NCBI RefSeq assembly: GCF_032854445.1
Contig: NW_027018006.1
Span: forward strand, 62,001-126,000
Length of the DNA: 64,000 bases
Origin: Liolophura sinensis
Lineage: Eukaryota; Mollusca; Polyplacophora; Chitonida; Chitonidae
Direction of reading: 5' to 3'
Below, piece by piece: positions 52,323-64,000 of the stretch. The notes below the pieces were generated by a model, which was not told where the DNA came from, ran no database searches, and saw only the letters and a list, made by a program, of their open reading frames with translations. How positions within the stretch are numbered: the first letter of the stretch is position 1; each line of letters begins with the position of its first letter. A program made the translations under genes and the position numbers.

Positions 52323-55300
52323 ATGATGTCAAGATCACGTGCCCAGCAACGGCTCTTACTCCATGGAAACCAAGGAAATTTGCAATTTTTCAACAGCTGG
52401 AGATGCCTGGCCCAATTGCGCATCTTTTGGCACCTTATTGATGTGGGTCAGTGTTCAATTGTACTTTTTACAGCAGACTGTATCAAGTACCTTGTGTTTT
52501 TTTATAAAGAAATGGTGTGGTTTTTCTACATGTAGATAAAGACATTGAGTTTGTCTTCGACTTAGGAGAAAGACATTCGCTGGGTGAGTTAAATGGGCTT
52601 GGCCCAAAGATTTGACGTCGTCTGGGCTACCGAAGGGCACATAACTTATAATGAAAAGTTGAATATAGTAATGACCAGTCGCGATTGTACATAGTTAATG
52701 TAGCCGATTTCAATAAGCCAAAAGACCAGGCAAAAATCCAAAAGTGGGAAAACTGTTCCAATGCTGCTGGAAAGAGGCTAATCCGACGTATTTTGTGACG
52801 AGAAATCGAATGGTGCAAACCGCGTTGCTTTCCGACCAATACTTTTGGCTGTAGCCACAAATGAATAATCAATGATGTCAAGATCACGTGCCCAGCAACG
52901 GCTCTTACTCCATGGAAACCAAGGAAATTTGCAATTTTTCAACAGCTGGAGATGCCTGGCCCAATTGCGCATCCTTTGGCACCTTATTGATGTGGGTCAG
53001 TGTTCAATTGTACTTTTCACAGCGGATTGTATCAAGTACCTTTTGTTTTTTTTATATACAAATGGTGTGGTTTTTCTACATGTAGATAAAGACATTGAGT
53101 TTGTCTTCGACTTAGAAGTAAGATATTTGCTGGGTGAGTTAAATGGGCTTGGCCCAAAGATTTGACGTCGTCTGGGCTACCGAAGGGCACATAACTTATA
53201 ATGAAAAGTTGAATATAGTAATGACCAGTCGCGATTGTACATAGTTAATGTAGCCGATTTCAATTCGCAAAAAGAACAGGCAAAAATCCAAAAGTAGAAA
53301 AACTGTTCCAATGCTGCTGGTAAGAGGCTAATCCGACGTATTTTGTGACGAGAAATCGAATGGTGCAAACCGCGTTGCTCTCCGACCAATACTTTTGGCT
53401 GTAGCCACAAATGAATAATCAATGATGTCAAGATCACGTGCCCAGCAACGGGCTCTTAATCCATGGAAACCATAGAAATTTGCAATTTTTCAACAGCTGG
53501 AGATGCCTGGCCCAATTGCGCATCTTTTGGCACCTTATTGATGTGGGTCAGTGTTCAATTGTACTTTTTACAGCGGATTGTATCAAGTACCTTTTGTTTT
53601 TTTATATACAAATGGTGTGGTTTTTCTACATGTAGATAAAGACATTGAGATTGTCTTCGACTTAGAAGTAAGACATTTGCTGGGTGAGTTAAATGGGCTT
53701 GGCCCAAAGATTTGACGTCGTCTGGGCTACCGAAGGGCACATAACTTATAATGAAAAGTTGAATATAGTAATGACCAGTCGCGATTGTACATAGTTAATG
53801 TACCCGATTTCAATTCGCAAAAAGACCAGGCAAAATCCAAAATTAGAAAACCTGTTCCAATGCTGCTGATAAGAGGCTAATCCGACGTATTTTGTGACGA
53901 GAAATCGAATGGTGCAAACCGCGTTGCTCTCCGACCAATACTTTTGGCTGTAGCCACAAATGAATGATCAATGATGTCAAGATCACGTGCCCAGCAACGG
54001 CTCTTACTCCATGGAAACCAAGGAAATTTGCAATTTTTCAACAGCTGGAGATGCCTGGCCCAATTGCGCATCCTTTGGCACCTTATTGATGTGGGTCAGT
54101 GTTCAATTGTACTTTTTACAGCGGATTGTATCAAGTACCTTTTGTTTTTTTTTGATATACAAATGGTGTGGTTTTTCTACATGTAGATAAAGACATTGAG
54201 TTTGTCTTCGACTAGAAGTAAGACATTTGCTGGGTGAGTTAAATGGGCTTGGCCCAAAGATTTGACGTCGTCTGGGCTACCGAAGGGCACATAACTTATA
54301 ATGAAAAGTTGAATATAGTAATGACCAGTCGCGATTGTACATAGTTAATGTACCCGATTCAATTCGCAAAAAGACCAGGCAAAAATCCAAAAGTAAAAAA
54401 ACTGTTCAATGCTGCTGGTAAGAGGCTAATCCGACGTATTTTGTGACGAGAAATCGAATGGTGCAAACCGCGTTGCTCTCCGACCAATACTTTTGGCTGT
54501 AGCACAAATGAATAATCAATGATGTCAAGATCACGTGCCCAGCAACGGCTCTTAATCCATGGAAACCATAGAAATTTGCAATTTTTCAACAGCTGGAGAT
54601 GCCTGGCCCAATTGCGCATCTTTTGGCACCTTATTGATGTGGGTCAGTGTTCAATTGTACTTTTTACAGCAGACTGTATCAAGTACCTTGTGTTTTTTTA
54701 TAAACAAATGTGTGGTTTTTCTACATGTAGATAAAGACATTGAGTTTGTCTTCGACTTAGGAGTAAGACATTTGCTGGGTGAGTTAAATGGGCTTGGCCC
54801 AAAGTTTGACGTCGTCTGGGCTACCGAAGGGCACATAACTTATAATGAAATGCCGAATATAGTAATGACCAGTCGCGATTGTACATAGTTAATGTAGCCG
54901 ATTTCAATTAGCAAAAAGACCAGGCAAAAATCCAAAAGTAGAAAAACTGTTCCAATGCTGCTGGTAAGAGGCTAATCCGACGTATTTTGTGACGAGAAAT
55001 TGAATGGTGCAAACCGCGTTGCTTTCCGACCAATGCTTTTGGCTGTAGCCACAAATGAATAATCAATGATGTCAAGATCACGTGCCCAGCAACGGCTCTT
55101 ACTCCATGGAAACCAAGGAAATTTGCAATTTTTCAACAGCTGGAGATGCCTGGCCCAATTGCGCATCCTTTGGCACCTTATTGATGTGGGTCAGTGTTCA
55201 ATTGTACTTTTCACAGCGGATTGTATCAAGTACCTTTTGTTTTTTTATATACAAATGGTGTGGTTTTTCTACATGTAGATAAAGACATTGAGTTTGTCTT

Positions 55301-56163
55301 CGACTTAGAAGTAAGATATTTGCTGGGTGAGTTAAATGGGCTTGGCCCAAAGATTTGACGTCGTCTGGGCTACCGAAGGGCACATAACTTATAATGAAAA
55401 GTTGAATATAGTAATGACCAGTCGCGATTGTACATAGTTAATGTAGCCGATTTCAATTCGCAAAAAGACCAGGCAAAAATCCAAAAGTGGAAAAACTGTT
55501 CCAATGCTGCTGGTAAGAGGCTAATCCCACGTATTTTGTGACGAGAAATCGAATGGTGCAAACCGCGTTGCTTTCCGACCAATACTTTTGGCTGTAGCCA
55601 CAAATGAATAATCAATGATGTCAAGATCACGTGCCCATCAACGGCTCTTACTCCATGGAAACCAAGGAAATTTGCAATTTTTCAACAGCTGGAGATGCCT
55701 GGCCCAATTGCGCATCCTTTGGCACCTTATTGATGTGGGTCAGTGTTCAATTGTACTTTTTACAGCGGATTGTATCAAGTACCTTGTGTTTTTTTTATAT
55801 ACAAATGGTGTGGTTTTTCTACATGTAGATAAAGACATTGAGTTTGTCTTCGACTTAGAAGTAAGACATTTGCTGGGTGAGTTAAATGGGCTTGGCCAAA
55901 GATTTGACGTCGTCTGGGCTACCGAAGGGCACATAACTTATAATAAAAAGTTGAATATAGTAATGACCAGTCGCGATTGTACATAGTTAATGTAGCCGAT
56001 TTCAATAAGCAAAAAGAACAGGCAAAAACACAAAAGTGGAAAAACTGTTCCAATGCTGCTGGTAAGAGGCTAATCCGACGTATTTTGTGACGAGAAATCG
56101 AATGGTGCAAACCGCGTTGCTTTCCGACCAATACTTTTGGCTGTAGCCACAAATGAATAATCA
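52323..56163 (+). repeat. K-L-M-N-O block, copy P3
   Basis: Phase marks 52323 K*, 52872 L, 53422 M, 53971 N, 54519 O, 55066 L' and 55615 (CCCATCAACGG). It lies 9,775-9,783 bp after P2. K* starts with the ordinary CTTACTCCATGG and AAACCAAGG but then has the K markers CAGACTGTATC, ATAAAGAAATGG and CATTCGCTGGG, so its first 30-odd bases were replaced. P3 shares CCAATGCTTTT (55032) with P2 but not P1, and keeps the L' monomer that P2 lost. Many one-base indels lie at 53450-54810. Confidence 0.82.
55615..55986 (+). other. Longest latent reading frame (123 codons), probably non-coding
   Basis: Most monomers have a 97-codon frame starting at the phase-marker ATG and ending at TTTGA (for example 523-816). 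Here, and in 50672-51043 and 54559-54888 (109 codons), a one-base deletion near the GGCTTGGCCC stretch moves it into a frame that stays open to CATAG. I recognise no domain, signal peptide or homologue. The frame is disrupted in many monomers by T-run length, other frames overlap on both strands, and variation in the tail changes amino acids freely. I regard it as chance. Confidence 0.15.
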
Positions 56164-59100
56164 ATGATGTCAAGATCACGTGCCCATCAACGGCTCTTAC
56201 TCCATGGAAACCAAGGAAATTTGCAATTTTTCAACAGCTGGAGATGCCTGGCCCAATTGCGCATCCTTTGGCACCTTATTGATGTGGGTCAGTGTTCAAT
56301 TGTACTTTTTACAGCGGATTGTATCAACTACCTTGTGTTTTTTTTATATACAAATGGTGTGGTTTTTCTACATGTAGATAAAGACATTGAGTTTGTCTTC
56401 GACTTAGAAGTAAGACATTTGCTGGGTGAGTTAAATGGGCTTGGCCCAAAGATTTGACGTCGTCTGGGCTACCGAAGGGCACATAACTTATAATGAAAAG
56501 TTGAATATAGTAATGACCAGTCGCGATTGTACATAGTTAATGTACCCGATTTCAATAAGCAAAAAGACCAGGCAAAAACACAAAAGTGGAAAAAACTGTT
56601 CCAATGCTGCTGGAAAGAGGCTAATCCGACGTATTTTGTGACGAGAAATCGAATGGTGCAAACCGCGTTGCTCTCCGACCAATACTTTTGGCTGTAGCCA
56701 CAAATGAATAATCAATGATGTCAAGATCACGTGCCCAGCAACGGCTCTTACTCCATGGAAACCAAGGAAATTTGCAATTTTTCAACAGCTGGAGATGCCT
56801 GACCCAATTGCACATCCGTTGGCACCTTATTGATGTGGGTCAGTGTTCAATTGTACTTTTTACAGCGGATTGTATCAAGTACCTTTTGTTTTTTTTATAT
56901 ACAAATGGTGTGGTTTTTCTACATGTAGATAAAGACATTGAGTTTGTCTTCGACTTAGAAGTAAGACATTTGCTGGGTGAGTTAAATGGGCTTGGCCCAA
57001 AGATTTGACGTCGTCTGGGCTACCGAAGGGCACATAACTTATAATGAAAAGTTGAATTTAGTAATGACCAGTCGCGATTGTACATAGTTAATGTAGCCGA
57101 TTTCAATAAGCAAAAAGAACAGGCAAAAATCCAAAAGTAGAAAAACTGTTCCAATGCTGCTGGTAAGAGGCTAATCCGACGTATTTTGTGACGAGAAATC
57201 GAATGGTGCAAACCGCGTTGCTCTCCGAACAATACTTTTGGCTGTAGCCACAAATGAATAATCAATGATGTCAAGATCACGTGCCCAGCAACGGCTCTTA
57301 CTCCATGGAAACCAAGGAAATTTGCAATTTTTCAACAGCTGGAGATGCCTGGCCCAATTGCGCATCCTTTGGCACCTTATTGATGTGGGTCAGTGTTCAA
57401 TTGTACTTTTTACAGCGGATTGTATCAAGTACCTTTTGTTTTTTTTGATATACAAATGGTGTGGTTTTTCTACATGTAGATAAAGACATTGAGATTTTCT
57501 TCGACTTAGAAGTAAGACATTTGCTGGGTGAGTTAAATGGGCTTGGCCCAAAGATTTGACGTCGTCTGGGCTACCGAAGGGCACATAACTTATAATGAAA
57601 AGTTGAATATAGTAATGACCAGTCGCGATTGTACATAGTTAATGTAGCCGATTTCAATTCGCAAAAAGAACAGGCAAAAATCCAAAAGTGGAAAAACTGT
57701 TCCAATGCTGCTGGTAAGAGGCTAATCCGACGTATTTTGTGACGAGAAATCGAATGGTGCAAACCGCGTTGCTTTCCGACCAATACTTTTGGCTGTAGCC
57801 ACAAATGAATAATCAATGATGTCAAGATCACGTGCCCAGCAACGGCTCTTACTCCATGGAAACCAAGGAAATTTGCAATTTTTCAACAGCTGGAGATGCC
57901 TGGCCCAATTGCGCATCCTTTGGCACCTTATTGATGTGGGTCAGTGTTCAATTGTACTTTTTACAGCGGATTGTATCAAGTACCTTTTGTTTTTTTTATA
58001 TACAAATGGTGTGGTTTTTCTACATGTAGATAAAGACATTGAGTTTGTCTTCGACTTAGAAGTAAGACATTTGCTGGGTGAGTTAAATGGGCTTGGCCCA
58101 AAGATTTGACGTCGTCTGGGCTACCGAAGGGCACATAACTTATAATGAAAAGTTGAATATAGTAATGACCAGTCGCGATTGTACATAGTTAATGTACCCG
58201 ATTTCAATAAGCAAAAAAGACCAGGCAAAAACACAAAAGTGGAAAAAACTGTTCCAATGCTGTTGGAAAGAGGCTAATCCGACGTATTTTGTGACGAGAA
58301 ATCGAATGGTGCAAACCGCGTTGCTCTCCGACCAATACTTTTGGCTGTAGCCACAAATGAATAATCAATGATGTCAAGATCACGTGCCCAGCAACGGCTC
58401 TTACTCCATGGAAACCAAGGAAATTTGCAATTTTTCAACAGCTGGAGATGCCTGGCCCAATTGCGCATCCTTTGGCACCTTATTGATGTGGGTCAGTGTT
58501 CAATTGTACTTTTTACAGCGGATTGTATCAAGTACCTTTTGTTTTTTTTATATACAAATGGTGTGGTTTTTCTACATGTAGATAAAGACATTGAGTTTGT
58601 CTTCGACTTAGAAGTAAGACATTTGCTGGGTGAGTTAAATGGGCTTGGCCCAAAGATTTGACGTCGTCTGGGCTACCGAAGGGCACATAACTTATAATGA
58701 AAAGTTGAATATAGTAATGACCAGTCGCGATTGTACATAGTTAATGTACCCGATTTCAATAAGCAAAAAGACCAGGCAAAAACACAAAAGTGGAAAAACT
58801 GTTCCAATGCTGCTGGTAAGAGGCTAATCCGACGTATTTTGTGACGAGAAATCGAATGGTGCAAACCGCGTTGCTCTCCGACCAATACTTTTGGCTGTAG
58901 CCACAAATGAATAATCAATGATGTCAAGATCACGTGCCCAGCAACGGCTCTTACTCCATGGAAACCAAGGAAATTTGCAATTTTTCAACAGCTGGAGATG
59001 CCTGGCCCAATTGCGCATCCTTTGGCACCTTATTGATGTGGGTCAGTGTTCAATTGTACTTTTTACAGCGGATTGTATCAAGTACCTTTTGTTTTTTTTA

Positions 59101-62100
59101 TATACAAATGGTGTGGTTTTTCTACATGTAGATAAAGACATTGAGTTTGTCTTCGACTTAGAAGTAAGACATTTGCTGGGTGAGTTAAATGGGCTTGGCC
59201 CAAAGATTTGACGTCGTCTGGGCTACCGAAGGGCACATAACTTATAATGAAAAGTTGAATATAGTAATGACCAGTCGCGATTGTACATAGTTAATGTACT
59301 CGATTTCAATAAGCAAAAAGACCAGGCAAAAACACAAAAGTGGAAAAACTGTTCCAATGCTGCTGGTAAGAGGCTAATCCGACGTATTTTGTGACGAGAA
59401 ATCGAATGGTGCAAACCGCGTTGCTCTCCGACCAATACTTTTGGCTGTAGCCACAAATGAATAATCAATGATGTCAAGATCACGTGCCCAGCAACGGCTC
59501 TTACTCCATGGAAACCAAGGAAATTTGCAATTTTTCAACAGCTGGAGATGCCTGGCCCAATTGCGCATCCTTTGGCACCTTATTGATGTGGGTCAGTGTT
59601 CAATTGTACTTTTTACAGCGGATTGTATCAAGTACCTTTTGTTTTTTTTATATACAAATGGTGTGGTTTTTCTACATGTAGATAAAGACATTGAGTTTGT
59701 CTTCGACTTAGAAGTAAGACATTTGCTGGGTGAGTTAAATGGGCTTGGCCCAAAGATTTGACGTCGTCTGGGCTACCGAAGGGCACATAACTTATAATGA
59801 AAAGTTGAATTTAGTAATGACCAGTCGCGATTGTACATAGTTAATGTAGCCGATTTCAATAAGCAAAAAGAACAGGCAAAAATCCAAAAGTAGAAAAACT
59901 GTTCCAATGCTGCTGGTAAGAGGCTAATCCGACGTATTTTGTGACGAGAAATCGAATGGTGCAAACCGCGTTGCTCTCCGACCAATACTTTTGGCTGTAG
60001 CCACAAATGAATAATCAATGATGTCAAGATCACGTGCCCAGCAACGGCTCTTACTCCATGGAAACCAAGGAAATTTGCAATTTTTCAACAGCTGGAGATG
60101 CCTGGCCCAATTGCGCATCCTTTGGCACCTTATTGATGTGGGTCAGTGTTCAATTGTACTTTTTACAGCGGATTGTATCAAGTACCTTTTGTTTTTTTTA
60201 TATACAAATGGTGTGGTTTTTCTACATGTAGATAAAGACATTGAGTTTGTCTTCGACTTAGAAGTAAGACATTTGCTGGGTGAGTTAAATGGGCTTGGCC
60301 CAAAGATTTGACGTCGTCTGGGCTACCGAAGGGCACATAACTTATAATGAAAAGTTAAATATAGTAATGACCAGTCGCGATTGTACATAGTTAATGTAGC
60401 CGATTTCAATTCGCAAAAAGACCAGGCAAAAATCCAAAAGTAGAAAAACTGTTCCAATGCTGCTGGTAAGAGGCTAATCCGACGTATTTTGTGACGAGAA
60501 ATCGAATGGTGCAAACCGCGTTGCTCTCCGACCAATACTTTTGGCTGTAGCCACAAATGAATAATCAATGATGTCAAGATCACATGCCCAGCAACGGCTC
60601 TTACTCCATGAAACCAAGGAAATTTGCAATTTTTCAACAGCTGGAGATGCCTGGCCCAATTGCGCATCCTTTGGCACCTTATTGATGTGGGTCAGTGTTC
60701 AATTGTACTTTTTACAGCGGATTGTATCAAGTACCTTTTGTTTTTTTTTGATATACAAATGGTGTGGTTTTTCTACATGTAGATAAAGACATTGAGTTTG
60801 TCTTCGACTTAGAAGTAAGACATTTGCTGGGTGAGTTAAATGGGCTTGGCCCAAAGATTTGACGTCGTCTGGGCTACCGAAGGGCACATAACTTATAATG
60901 AAAAGTTGAATATAGTAATGACCAGTCGCGATTGTACATAGTTAATGTACCCGATTTCAATAAGCAAAAAGACCAGGCAAAAACACAAAAGTGGAAAAAC
61001 TGTTCCAATGCTGTTGGAAAGAGGCTAATCCGACGTATTTTGTGACGAGAAATCGAATGGTGCAAACCGCGTTGCTCTCCGACCAATACTTTTGGCTGTA
61101 GCACAAATGAATAATCAATGATGTCAAGATCACGTGCCCAGCAACGGCTCTTACTCCATGGAAACCAAGGAAATTTGCAATTTTTCAACAGCTGGAGATG
61201 CCTGGCCCAATTGCGCATCCTTTGGCACCTTATTGATGTGGGTCAGTGTTCAATTGTACTTTTTACAGCGGATTGTATCAAGTACCTTTTGTTTTTTTGA
61301 TATACAAATGGTGTGGTTTTTCTACATGTAGATAAAGACATTGAGTTTGTCTTCGACTTAGAAGTAAGACATTTGCTGGGTGAGTTAAATGGGCTTGGCC
61401 CAAAGATTTGACGTCGTCTGGGCTACCGAAGGGCACATAACTTATAATGAAAAGTTGAATATAGTAATGACCAGTCGCGATTGTACATAGTTAATGTACC
61501 CGATTTCAATAAGCAAAAAGACCAGGCAAAAACACAAAAGTGGAAAAACTGTTCCAATGCTGCTGGAAAGAGGCTAATCCGACGTATTTTGTGACGAGAA
61601 ATCGAATGGTGCAAACCGCGTTGCTCTCCGACCAATACTTTTGGCTGTAGCCACAAATGAATAATCAATGATGTCAAGATCACGTGCCCAGCAACGGCTC
61701 TTACTCCATGGAAACCAAGGAAATTTGCAATTTTTCAACAGCTGGAGATGCCTGGCCCAATTGCGCATCCTTTGGCACCTTATTGATGTGGGTCAGTGTT
61801 CAATTGTACTTTTTACAGCGGATTGTATCAAGTACCTTTTGTTTTTTTGATATACAAATGGTGTGGTTTTTTCTACATGTAGATAAAGACATTGAGTTTG
61901 TCTTCGACTTAGAAGTAAGACATTTGCTGGGTGAGTTAAATGGGCTTGGCCCAAAGATTTGACGTCGTCTGGGCTACCGAAGGGCACATAACTTATAATG
62001 AAAAGTTGAATTATAGTAATGACCAGTCGCGATTGTACATAGTTAATGTACCCGATTTCAATAAGCAAAAAGACCAGGCAAAAACACAAAAGTGGAAAAA

Positions 62101-64000
62101 CTGTTCCAATGCTGCTGGAAAGAGGCTAATCCGACGTATTTTGTGACGAGAAATCGAATGGTGCAAACCGCGTTGCTCTCCGACCAATACTTTTGGCTGT
62201 AGCCACAAATGAATAATCAATGATGTCAAGATCACGTGCCCAGCAACGGCTCTTACTCCATGGAAACCAAGGAAATTTGCAATTTTTCAACAGCTGGAGA
62301 TGCCTGGCCCAATTGCGCATCCTTTGGCACCTTATTGATGTGGGTCAGTGTTCAATTGTACTTTTTACAGCGGATTGTATCAAGTACCTTTTGTTTTTTT
62401 TATATACAAATGTGTGGTTTTTCTACATGTAGATAAAGACATTGAGTTTGTCTTCGACTTAGAAGTAAGACATTTGCTGGGTGAGTCAAATGGGCTTGGC
62501 CCAAAGATTTGACGTCGTCTGGGCTACCGAAGGGCACATAACTTATAATGAAAATTTGAATATAGTAATGACCAGTCGCGATTGTACATAGTTAATGTAC
62601 CCTATTTCAATAAGCAAAAAGACCAGGCAAAAACACAAAAGTGGAAAAACTGTTCCAATGCTGCTGGAAAGAGGCTAATCCGACGTATTTTGTGACGAGA
62701 AATCGAATGGTGCAAACCGCGTTGCTCTCCGACCAATACTTTTGGCTGTAGCCACAAATGAATAATCAATGATGTCAAGATCACATGCCCAGCAACGGCT
62801 CTTACTCCATGGAAACCAAGGAAATTTGCAATTTTTCAACAGCTGGAGATGCCTGGCCCAATTGCGCATCCTTTGGCACCTTATTGATGTGGGTCAGTGT
62901 TCAATTGTACTTTTTACAGCGGATTGTATCAAGTACCTTTTGTTTTTTTTATATACAAATGGTGTGTTTTTCTACATGTAGATAAAGACATTGAGATTGT
63001 CTTCGACTTAGAAGTAAGACATTTGCTGGGTGAGTTAAATGGGCTTGGCCCAAAGACTTGACGTCGTCTGGGCTACCGAAGGGCACATAACTTATAATGA
63101 AAAGTTGAATATAGTAATGACCAGTCGCGATTGTACATAGTTAATGTAGCCGATTTCAATTCGCAAAAAGAACAGGCAAAAATCCAAAAGTAGAAAAACT
63201 GTTCCAATGCTGCTGGTAAGAGGCTAATCCGACGTATTTTGTGACGAGAAATCGAATGGTGCAAACCGCGTTGCTCTCCGACCAATACTTTTGGCTGTAG
63301 CCACAAATGAATAATCAATGATGTCAAGATCACGTGCCCAGCAACGGCTCTTACTCTATGGAAACAGGAAATTGCAATTTTTCAACACCTGGAGATGCCT
63401 GACCCATTTGCGCATCTTTTGGCACCTTATTGATGTGGGTCAGTGTTCAATTGTACTTTTTACAGCGGATTGTATCAAGTACCTTTGTTTTTTTTATATA
63501 CAAATGGTGTGGTTTTTCTACATGTAGATAAAGACATTGAGTTTGTCTTCGACTTAGAAGTAAGACATTTGCTGGGTGAGTCAAATGGGCTTGGCCCAAA
63601 GATTTGACGTCGTCTGGGCTACCGAAGGGCACATAACTTATAATGAAAATTTGAATATAGTAATGACCAGTCGCGATTGTACATAGTTAATGTACCCTAT
63701 TTCAATAAGCAAAAAGACCAGGCAAAAACACAAAAGTGGAAAAACTGTTCCAATGCTGCTGGAAAGAGGCTAATCCGACGTATTTTGTGACGAGAAATCG
63801 AATGGTGCAAACCGCGTTGCTCTCCGACCAATACTTTTGGCTGTAGCCACAAATGAATAATCAATGATGTCAAGATCACATGCCCAGCAACGGCTCTTAC
63901 TCCATGGAAACCAAGGAAATTTGCAATTTTTCAACAGCTGGAGATGCCTGGCCCAATTGCGCATCCTTTGGCACCTTATTGATGTGGGTCAGTGTTCAAT
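56164..64000 (+). repeat. Right subarray, rich in type II tails
   Basis: Phase marks 56164, 56715, 57265, 57816, 58368, 58918, 59468, 60018, 60568, 61118, 61668, 62220, 62769, 63318 and 63867. Bodies are near consensus and most tails are type II (CCC/TAAG/ACC/CAC). Markers TGAGTCAAATGG, GAAAATTTGAATATAG, CCCTATTTC and ATCACATGCCC occur together near 62480-62785 and again near 63575-63880, a two-monomer repeat spaced 1,095-1,098 bp. The monomer at 63318 between them is more diverged than usual. The array continues past the window edge. Confidence 0.85.

Larger units (their letters stand above)
1..64000 (+). repeat. Satellite DNA array, ~550-bp monomer, >115 copies
   Basis: One monomer type fills the window head to tail in a single orientation, apart from a 192-bp inverted piece at 41498-41689. 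The phase marker ATGATGTCAAG recurs at 523, 1073, 1623, 2173, 2724 and so on to 63867; almost all intervals are 547-553 bp, with 550-551 commonest. Exceptions are 41273 to 41990 (717 bp) and 46941 to 47703 and 49353 to 50118 (762 and 765 bp). Monomers 1 and 2 differ at about 8 of 550 positions. A 550-bp unit is not a multiple of three, so no reading frame can run through the array. What is seen is a long, homogeneous, gene-free tandem array; that it is eukaryotic centromeric or other heterochromatic satellite is inference. I do not recognise the family. A collapsed or expanded assembly is possible, but the many block-specific variants argue that the copies are genuinely distinct. Confidence 0.98.

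Noticed and set aside
1-64000. CRISPR array
   Set aside because: Repeats are 550 bp with no unique spacers and no cas-like gene.
1-64000. Transposon or tandem retroelement
   Set aside because: No terminal repeats, target-site duplications, poly-A tail or transposase/reverse-transcriptase frame is visible in any monomer.
1-64000. Honeybee AvaI satellite (a bee satellite of similar length)
   Set aside because: The length is close to what I recall for that family, but the consensus monomer has no AvaI site (CYCGRG). I cannot support the identification.
1-64000. Telomere repeat or centromere-edge boundary inside the window
   Set aside because: No short telomeric repeat or transition to other sequence is present; the monomer continues to both edges.

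Overview
The whole 64 kb window is one uninterrupted head-to-tail array of a single satellite DNA monomer of about 550 bp. I count 115 recurrences of the monomer phase marker ATGATGTCAAG (a few carry one substitution), from 523 to 63867. The array is already running at base 1 and still running at base 64000, so both ends lie outside the window. I found no unique sequence, no gene I can support, no RNA gene, no intact transposon and no CRISPR array. Neighbouring monomers usually differ by only one to a few percent. The first monomer is 40.7% G+C (hand count) and has 17 CpG, a mild depletion. The scale, homogeneity, absence of genes and higher-order structure point to a eukaryotic chromosome, most likely centromeric, pericentromeric or subtelomeric heterochromatin from a long-read assembly. 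I do not recognise the family and cannot name the species.

Each monomer has a conserved body and one short hypervariable stretch (reference positions 354-422), plus a length-variable T run (147-154). The hypervariable stretch falls into a few haplotypes that act as tags. Type I reads GCC..TTCG..ACC..TCC. Type II reads CCC..TAAG..ACC..CAC. The AAC classes carry GAACAGG in place of GACCAGG. These tags show how the array grew by repeated local unequal exchange.

Layout: 1-6330 is a nearly pure type I subarray. 6331-14285 is a mosaic of types with multi-monomer duplications. 14286-23095 and 30259-37418 are two clusters of an imperfect six-monomer higher-order repeat, called A-B-C-D-E-F here. 23646-27495, 42540-45840 and 52323-56163 are three diverged copies of another block of 6-7 monomers (K-L-M-N-O...). 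37419-41272 holds a tandem dimer duplication. 41273-41989 is a rearranged monomer containing the only strand-inverted segment seen. 45166-49990 is a 2.41 kb direct duplication whose two copies carry the same double-deleted monomer. 56164-64000 is a fairly uniform subarray rich in type II.

Nothing here works together as a gene system. The biology on view is satellite evolution: homogenisation, unequal crossover, a template-switch inversion, and conserved short motifs (ATCACGTG, TGACGTCG, a 12-bp palindrome) repeated over 100 times. Several short reading frames recur in almost every monomer, but they are broken by T-run length changes, overlap on both strands, and show amino-acid-changing variation, so I treat them as non-coding.
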